A stretch of 8,165 nucleotides of DNA from DASRTE01 sp035316885 (GTDB lineage: Bacteria > Actinomycetota > Actinomycetes > Jiangellales > Jiangellaceae): contig DATHII010000064.1 in assembly GCA_035316885.1 (NCBI GenBank), forward strand, positions 1 through 8,165, read 5' to 3'. The position numbers were made by a program, and so were the translations under genes. Within the stretch, counting starts at the first letter, position 1; every line of letters starts with the position of its first letter. Shown here in pieces: positions 1 to 5,800 of this stretch. The notes below the pieces were generated by a model. That model was given only the letters and a program-made list of their open reading frames with translations. It did no database searches and was not told the DNA's origin.

Positions 1-228
1 GCCTCCTCCTACGACGCCATGGGGGTCGTGCTCCAGGCGATCGAGCAGGTCGGCGCGGCGGACCGCGCCGCGGTCGTGGAAGCCGCATTCGGGACGCGCG
101 ACTTCGAGGGCCTGCAGGGACGCTTCAGCTTCGACGTGAACGGCGACGCCGACCTGCGACGCGGCACGCGCCTGACCGTGCGTGGCGGGCGTTTCCAGCC
201 ACTGCGGGTGCTGGAGATCGAGGGCTAG
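1..228 (+). CDS. C-terminal end of an ABC transporter substrate-binding protein (branched-chain amino acid type), partial
   Basis: The frame is open from the first base of the window and ends at TAG 226-228, so only the last 75 residues are present and the start lies outside. The ATG at 19 is internal, because the reading continues upstream as ASSYDAMG. The tail reads YDAMGVVLQAIEQVG, then an AAFGTRDFEGLQGRFSF segment and a DVNGDADLR turn. This is the usual C-terminal lobe of type I periplasmic-binding proteins of the LivK/peripla_BP_6 group: a 'YDA...AI' helix, a 'dF.G..G...Fd.nGd' strand-turn, then a short strand with an aromatic residue. In that family the protein is secreted or lipid-anchored and delivers amino acids, amides or similar ligands to a permease. 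The ligand cannot be told from this fragment. The gene converges with the leftward cluster; its stop is adjacent to the stop of the shifted frame of the pseudogene. Family assignment is fairly confident, substrate unknown. Confidence 0.75.
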   Translation, partial: ASSYDAMGVVLQAIEQVGAADRAAVVEAAFGTRDFEGLQGRFSFDVNGDADLRRGTRLTVRGGRFQPLRVLEIEG

Positions 229-508
229 TCCCGCGGCCGACCGCGCGCAGCGCAGCCGGCCGTGTCGTCATCCCACGAGGCTGAACCGTTGAACGTGTTG
301 CACCCGGCTGACGCGGAGACCCTGTCCGACTCGAAGGACAGGGTGACCGACGTCTCCTCGACCAGGTCGTGACGCGGACCTCGGTCGACACGAACGAGCG
401 GTCGGCAAGGTCAACCGGCTCGCCGTCCTTGAGTCCGGCGGTGGATGTGCGCGTGGCCCCTTCCTCGTCGCACCCGGCCAGGGTGAGAGCGAGCAAGACC
501 GCCGACAT
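225..508 (-). pseudogene. Remnant of a META-domain (HslJ-like) lipoprotein, frameshifted and truncated
   Basis: From ATG 508 the minus strand reads MSAVLLALTLAGCDEEG, a short hydrophobic stretch ending in a lipobox (LAGC), then a linker and LADRSFVSTEV, the typical first strand of a META domain. After about position 377 this frame turns to Arg/Ser-rich nonsense. A neighbouring frame takes over at 371 as HDLVEETSVTLSFESDRV, then SASAGCNTFNGSASWDDD, containing the GCN(T/R)F(N/S)G core of META domains. Joining the two needs one restored base near 376-377, which would read STEV-T-RHDLV. The recognisable domain stops near 265, about 60 residues short of the family's usual end. The remaining codons to TAG 225-227 lie in the hairpin after the convergent gene and look non-coding. 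The signal segment has no basic residues after ATG 508, so the 5' end may also be altered or start further upstream. META lipoproteins are small envelope proteins of mostly unknown role. A sequencing error could explain the shift but not the missing half. Confidence 0.7.
232..264 (+). terminator. GC-rich two-tier hairpin just after the substrate-binding protein gene
   Basis: Starting 4 bases after the stop codon, 232-239 can pair with 257-264. This gives 8 pairs including one G-U, with the CGGCCG core at 234-239 against 257-262. Inside it, 243-246 pairs with 250-253 around a 3-base loop. No T-run follows, so this is not a textbook intrinsic terminator. Position and strength suit the U-poor terminators proposed for actinobacteria. 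It could also serve leftward transcription. The pairing is seen directly; the role is inferred. Confidence 0.35.
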
Positions 509-575
509 CCTCTCCGCATCTCCCGAACGTGGCCTGATGCTGCTGATCGCCCTGGCAAACGTAGGTGTATCGGAG

Positions 576-590
576 ACCGACCTAGTCGGT
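576..590 (-). terminator. Small perfect hairpin around the SulP stop codon
   Basis: ACCGAC (576-581) and GTCGGT (585-590) form a perfect 6-base-pair stem. Its 3-base loop (582-584) is exactly the TAG stop codon of the transporter gene on the minus strand. There is no T-run downstream, so a terminator role is weak. It may affect ribosome release or transcript 3'-end stability, or be chance. Confidence 0.25.
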
Positions 591-2825
591 GGCTGCGCGA
601 CCGTACCGGTTGCTCAGCTCGAGCCGTTCAGCGAGTAGCTCGGCCAGGTAGCGGTAGAGACCGGCGGCGACGTCGGGTGTCGACACCTGTAGCTCGGCCA
701 TCGCGCGGTGGTCGAGCCGAAAGACCCGGCTGTCCCGCTCCGCGACCACCGAGGCAGAGCGGGGCGATCCCAGCAGGAAGGCCATGTCGCCCACCACGGT
801 CCCCGGCCGGTAGGAGCGCAGGCGCAACATCCGCTCGCCGCCGAGCGCGAGGTTGCTCGTGAGCTCGCCGGTCGCCAGGAAGTACAGCTCCCGGGCTGAC
901 TCGCCCTGCCTCATGACCAGCGTGCCCTGGGAGTACTCCTCCGCCTGCAGGTGGCGTCGCAAGACGCTCAAGCCGCCGCTGGGAAGCAACTCGGCCAGCC
1001 GTGCCCACAGCTGGTCCTCCGAGCCTGACGCAGGCTGGCTGACGTCGGCCAGGATCTGTTCCTCACACCACTCGATGCCGTGGTCGAGATCTGACGCAAG
1101 CCTGATATGGGTCCGATCGAGCAGACCACGGACTTCGACGAGGTGCCGCACAGACGGTGCGACGCTGGCGAGTACGAGGGCGGCGTCATGCTCTTCCGCG
1201 ACTTTGCCGGCCTTCTCGATCGCACCGACCGCCGAGGGATCCATTCCGGTGACTCGTCGGAGTTCGACCACGACGTAGCGGACACGGTGTGCATGAGAGT
1301 CCTCGAACAGGGCTCTCAGGCGGCCGAGCAACGATGTCGCAGTGCCGAAGAACAAGAATCCGTGCAGCCAGATGACGGCGATCTCTTCGCCTCGCTCGTG
1401 CAGCACGGCGCGGTCGGCAGCCGAGCGCTCTACCCGGCTCGGCAGGTCCCGGGCCGACAGCCGCAGCGTCACGACGTCGATGCGGCTGTAGCGCACGACG
1501 AAGAGCACGACAGCGGCGACGAGGCCGACGGCGAATGCCGCGAGGAACCCGTTGGTGGCGACGACGGCCACGATGAGCAGGACGACGAGGAGGTCCGCCC
1601 GCGGCATTGACGGCGCCGCGTCCACCAGCCATTCGAGCAGGAACAACCCACCGGCCAGGAGCAGCAAGGCTCCCAGCAGGAAGGTCGGGACGAGGCTCAG
1701 GATCACCGGACCGGCGAAGAGCACCACAGCGCATACGGCGGCCGCGATGACACCGACCAGGCGCGAGCGTGCGCCGGCGGCCACGCCGAGCCGGGTCATG
1801 GTCACCAACTGGAAGCCGCCGAACCCTCCGACCGTGCTGACGCCGAGGTTCGTCCAGCCGGCCGAGCGCAGCTCGGCGTTGAGATCCACGTCCTGGTCGA
1901 GGATGCTCTCGACGCCGCTGGCCATCAGCAACAGGCTGAGTGCGCCGACGGTGAGCAGCGTGCCGAGTGCGCCGATCTGGCCCAGGACCGTGCCCCAGTC
2001 GGCGTCGCCCAAGGTCGCGACGATCTCGGTCGGCCAGATTGGACCACTACCTGAACCGACGTCGAGGACGAGCCCCGACTCGCGGGCCTCCTCGATCGAG
2101 GTTCCGGTGAGGACCCGCATGATGTGGAAGACCGCCGCGGCCGCGACCACCAGGCCGGGCATCGCCAACGGGTGCGCGGCACGTCGCACGACGACCACCA
2201 ACAGGATGCCGAGCAGGACACCGGGAACCCAGATCGCCAGCCGTTCGCCGTCGACGATCGCTGACAACGTCGTGCCCCAGTTGGACGTGCCCAGCAGCGC
2301 CTCCATGCCACCCTTGACCAGCAGCCACCCGGTACCGGCGAAGAAGCCGCCGACCACTGCGTACGGCACATAGCGGACGAGGTTGCCCGCGCGGAACACG
2401 CCGAGCAGCATGAACCCGAGGCCGACGATGGCGGAGGTGACGACCATCGCCGTGATCACGGTGGCGAGCAGCGTCTCGCCGGTGCCCCCCAGCTGGCTGG
2501 CTATCGCGCCGAGGATCGCCGCCATGATGACGGCGAGAGTGTCCTGTGGGGTGCCTACCATCCCCTTTGCCGAGCTCGTCGCAGAGATCAGCGTCGTGAT
2601 GACCAACGCGCTCGCCAACGACAGCCCGAAAGCCGTGGGCCGAAACTGCTCCAGGTCGCCCGAGAACACCAGCGCGGCCAGGGCCAGGGTGATAACCACA
2701 ACGAGGATGCCGACGACCAGCCCGGCGGCGACGACACTCGTCGCGTGGGCCGCTCGGGAGGACCATGCAGATGTCGCCGGAGCCGGTTGGGTCTCCGTGG
2801 CCACGGTCGGGTCGGCGCTGTCCAC
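582..2825 (-). CDS. SulP-family anion transporter with STAS and cyclic-nucleotide-binding domains
   Basis: This is a 747-residue inner-membrane protein of the SulP/SLC26 family, which moves sulfate, bicarbonate or related anions. Residues about 31-445 are the membrane domain, with many hydrophobic segments. Recognisable elements are GTPQDTLAVIMAAI near 91-104 (the substrate-site region of SulP proteins), RYVPYAVVGGFFAGTGWLLV at 151-170, GVESILDQDVDLNAELR near 304-320 and GGFGGFQLVTMTRL near 333-346. Residues about 470-585 form a STAS domain, with VVVELRRVTGMDPSAVGAIEKA at the position of the usual 'D.S' loop. Residues about 605-735 form a cNMP-binding domain with TVVGDMAFLLGSPRSASV as the phosphate-binding cassette. 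The usual 'GE' is GD here, while the key Arg (residue 689) is kept. The length fits the SulP-STAS-cNMP architecture. GTG 2825 is chosen as start because GGGAGG lies 8 bases upstream. The gene begins 20 bases after the stop of the giant gene, suggesting one transcript. The ion cannot be named from sequence. Confidence 0.9.
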   Translation of the reverse strand: MDSADPTVATETQPAPATSAWSSRAAHATSVVAAGLVVGILVVVITLALAALVFSGDLEQFRPTAFGLSLASALVITTLISATSSAKGMVGTPQDTLAVIMAAILGAIASQLGGTGETLLATVITAMVVTSAIVGLGFMLLGVFRAGNLVRYVPYAVVGGFFAGTGWLLVKGGMEALLGTSNWGTTLSAIVDGERLAIWVPGVLLGILLVVVVRRAAHPLAMPGLVVAAAAVFHIMRVLTGTSIEEARESGLVLDVGSGSGPIWPTEIVATLGDADWGTVLGQIGALGTLLTVGALSLLLMASGVESILDQDVDLNAELRSAGWTNLGVSTVGGFGGFQLVTMTRLGVAAGARSRLVGVIAAAVCAVVLFAGPVILSLVPTFLLGALLLLAGGLFLLEWLVDAAPSMPRADLLVVLLIVAVVATNGFLAAFAVGLVAAVVLFVVRYSRIDVVTLRLSARDLPSRVERSAADRAVLHERGEEIAVIWLHGFLFFGTATSLLGRLRALFEDSHAHRVRYVVVELRRVTGMDPSAVGAIEKAGKVAEEHDAALVLASVAPSVRHLVEVRGLLDRTHIRLASDLDHGIEWCEEQILADVSQPASGSEDQLWARLAELLPSGGLSVLRRHLQAEEYSQGTLVMRQGESARELYFLATGELTSNLALGGERMLRLRSYRPGTVVGDMAFLLGSPRSASVVAERDSRVFRLDHRAMAELQVSTPDVAAGLYRYLAELLAERLELSNRYGRAATD

Positions 2826-2833
2826 TGGTTCGC

Positions 2834-2839
2834 CCTCCC
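2834..2839 (-). promoter_or_regulatory. Ribosome-binding site of the SulP gene
   Basis: GGGAGG on the minus strand, 8 bases before GTG 2825, lies in the 20-base gap after the giant gene's TAG (2846-2848). It decides the GTG start and shows that the transporter can be translated independently from a shared transcript. Confidence 0.7.
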
Positions 2840-2845
2840 TGCGAC

Positions 2846-5800
2846 CTAGAGCACGATGATGATCCGGGTGCCTGACTCACCGATGTTGCCGGCGGTGTCA
2901 GTGATCCGGGCCGTCACCGCGTAGACGCCGAGCTGTGGCAACTGCGCCGACCAGGTGCAGGAACGTCCGCCGTCGACACAGCTCAGCTCGGCCTCCACCT
3001 GCAGGTGTCGACCGATGACGACCGGCTTGTACGTCACCTCGACCGACGTGACACCGGACAGGCCGTCGGCCGCGCTGCCGGTCAGTGGTCCGTGGAGATA
3101 CAGGAAGCCGAGCGGGCCCGGCTCGATGGTGCCGGTCGGCGCGATCTGGTCGATGTTGATGCCGTCGACCGTCTCTGACGCGCTGTTGCCGGCCCGATCG
3201 GTCGCGGAGCCGGTGACCGACAACCCCGCACCGTCGTCGTCGAGCACGGTGTCGGCCGGACAGATGGCTATCCCGGACACCGCGTCGGTGCAGGTGAAAT
3301 GAACGGTGACGGGCTGGTTGTGCCAGCCGGCCTCATTGGGCGACGGCGTGACCGTGCCGCTGACTACCGGCGGGCTGCTGTCGATGGCGACGAACGTGAC
3401 CGCCGTACCGCCGCTGTCCGACGTGGCCACCACGACGTGGACTCCGTCGCCCTCGATCGTGAATGGCCCGTCGTACCGGAACGGTGGACCACCGTCGATG
3501 GTCACGGTTGCCGACTCGCCCTCCTGCAGGCCCTCGATCGTGACCTGCGGGCTGGACTGGTAGAACCCGTCGTCGGGCGGCTCCGGAGACACCGTGATCA
3601 CGACCCCGTCGCTCGACGACGAGGCAGGCTCGCCGACGTGGTGACGGCCCTTGTTCGTGCTCATGCCCACGTTGCCGGCATGGTCTACGAGCTGGACGTC
3701 GAACTCGGTGACCCTCGTCGCTCCGTCGGCCAGAACAGCACCGGCCGACCAGTGGCCGCCGCCCAGATGCTGCAGTTCGACGGTCTGCCAGGCGTCGCTG
3801 GCATCGTCGCGGTAGAGCACGATGCCGCGCATCACGTCGGTGTCGGCCGTGCGGACCGAGAAGGTCGCGGAGCCGGCCACCACGACTCCCCCGACGCGGA
3901 TGACGGTGGGCGGCGTCCAGTCGTTGGAGTCCGACCGGTACACCGTGCCGGCGAGGTGACCGAACAGCCGTTGGGTGGCCTGCTGCTCCTCGTCGGTGAA
4001 CGTCTGCCCAGGCATGAGAACCAGCGTGTCGCGACGGCCGCCGGGCGACGCAGTCGCGTTGACCTGCTGCACGTGTGCAGGGAACGCGGTCGAGGACGCC
4101 TGCCGTTCCGGTTCGGTGGCTGAGAGATCGATCGTCGGCTGGCTGTACACGGGGTCCACGCCGTCGACGTCAGTCGAGGCTTGTGCCTCGACGACCGCAC
4201 CGTGGACTGGCAGCCCGTCGTCGGCGGTCACATCGACGCTCAGCCGAGGCTCGATCGGACGGAAGTGGGTGACCTGTGGCTGCTGGCCTGGGACGGTCCA
4301 GTACGAGCCACGGTCTGTGTCGACTCGCTCGGTCTGAGGATCGACGGAGAACGGCGCAGTGCGCAGCGTCGGATCCGCCGGCTCGTCACCGGGCGGCTCG
4401 GGGAGGGCCGGCTCGCCCTCGCCGCCGTCGGGACCGATCCGGTACGTCGGCAGCCCATAGAACACGGTCTGCTGCGAGACCTTGGCGTCGTAGACCCCGA
4501 CGACGCCGAGGTCGCCGACGTGGCGCTGCTTGGCGAACAGCAGCGCCTGGCCGGCCGTCACCTCGCCGCCGAGTCCGGCCGCGTAGTGCGCCATGAGCCG
4601 CTCGGAGTAGGCGACGGCATCGGTGTCGCCGTACCCGTAACCGGTGTTTCCGGCGAACAACGCCGATCGGCCGGTGCTGGCCTGCGTCCAGTCGAGCAGT
4701 TGCTCCGCCTCGGTCGGGCTCGGCGTCGATACCGCGATGTCGGGCAGGTTGAGGCCGGCGTGGCAGCCCATCGTGAACAGCACCGATCCGGCTACCGGTG
4801 TCATGTCCGAGCTCGTCAGCAGGTCGGCGACGCTGTCGTCGGTGAACGACCTGGCGGGTAGCGCGCGGAAGTGGTCGTAATGGGCGTTGACCGCCAGGTA
4901 GCCGGGTTCGCTCCCGTTGAGCACCGCGAGGGCGTCGGCGGATGTCCAGTCGCTGTCGGTACGGGTCGTTGTCGGCACCCGGCCGGCCAGCGCCGCGCCG
5001 ACCGCCTCGGCGCCGTCGGCGAGGAAGTCGTAGCCGAACACCGCAGCGCTGTCGGGTGCGAGCACGCCTTCGGCCGTGGCATAGGCGTCGAGCTGCGCGC
5101 TGATCTCGGCCGGCGACTCGACCAGCCGGCCGAGCGCGACGTCCGGAACGTAGAGCCGACCGTTCAACCACACCTGAGGGTCGAAGTCGCCGTACGGGTC
5201 GTCGGAGAGGACGAAGCCGCTGCGCAGCGTGCGGGAGACGCTGGTGTCCTGCCCTCCGATGCTCGCATCGAGGTAGCCCTTCTCATTGGCGACCGTGGTC
5301 AGGTCGGGCACCCGTCCCATCGGCAGCGCGTCGTCGGGCCCGACCAGCACGATGCTGCGCAGTTCGGTCAGGCCCACCCGGACATGGTCGACCACCGAGT
5401 TGACCTCGCCCACGACGTCGTTGGCTCTGGCGACCGAGCACGGATCCGCGTCCCAGGCGGCCACCGCCTCACTGACCTCGGCGTCCGGATCGGATTCGAC
5501 CGGCACCACCACCCCGGCGACCTCGGGCCGGGCCGCGTAGGCCTGGAGCGCGTTCAGCATCGCCCCGGACTCGGCCGTGCCGTACAGGTCGCCCATGCGT
5601 TGGGCGTCGACGAGCACCAGCGTCTTGGTGGTGACCGGCAGGGGCAGCGCCGGGAAGTCGCCGGCGTCCCCGCCGCCCGTCAGCTGCCGGGGGCGGCACT
5701 GCAATGGCTCGGTGCCGGGCTCGACGGCGGTGCGCAGGACGTACGGCGTGACGTGGTGGGCGCCGTTGTAGCCGCTCACCTGGATCAAGAAAGTGCCGTC

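Noticed and set aside
369..638. 89-codon plus-strand frame across the pseudogene and intergenic region
   Set aside because: No recognisable motif, low-complexity Ser/Arg composition, and it runs into the 3' end of the transporter gene on the other strand.
1552..2373. 273-codon plus-strand frame opposite the SulP membrane domain
   Set aside because: Thr/Pro/Ser/Arg-rich antisense of a clear membrane protein. No start signal or domain.
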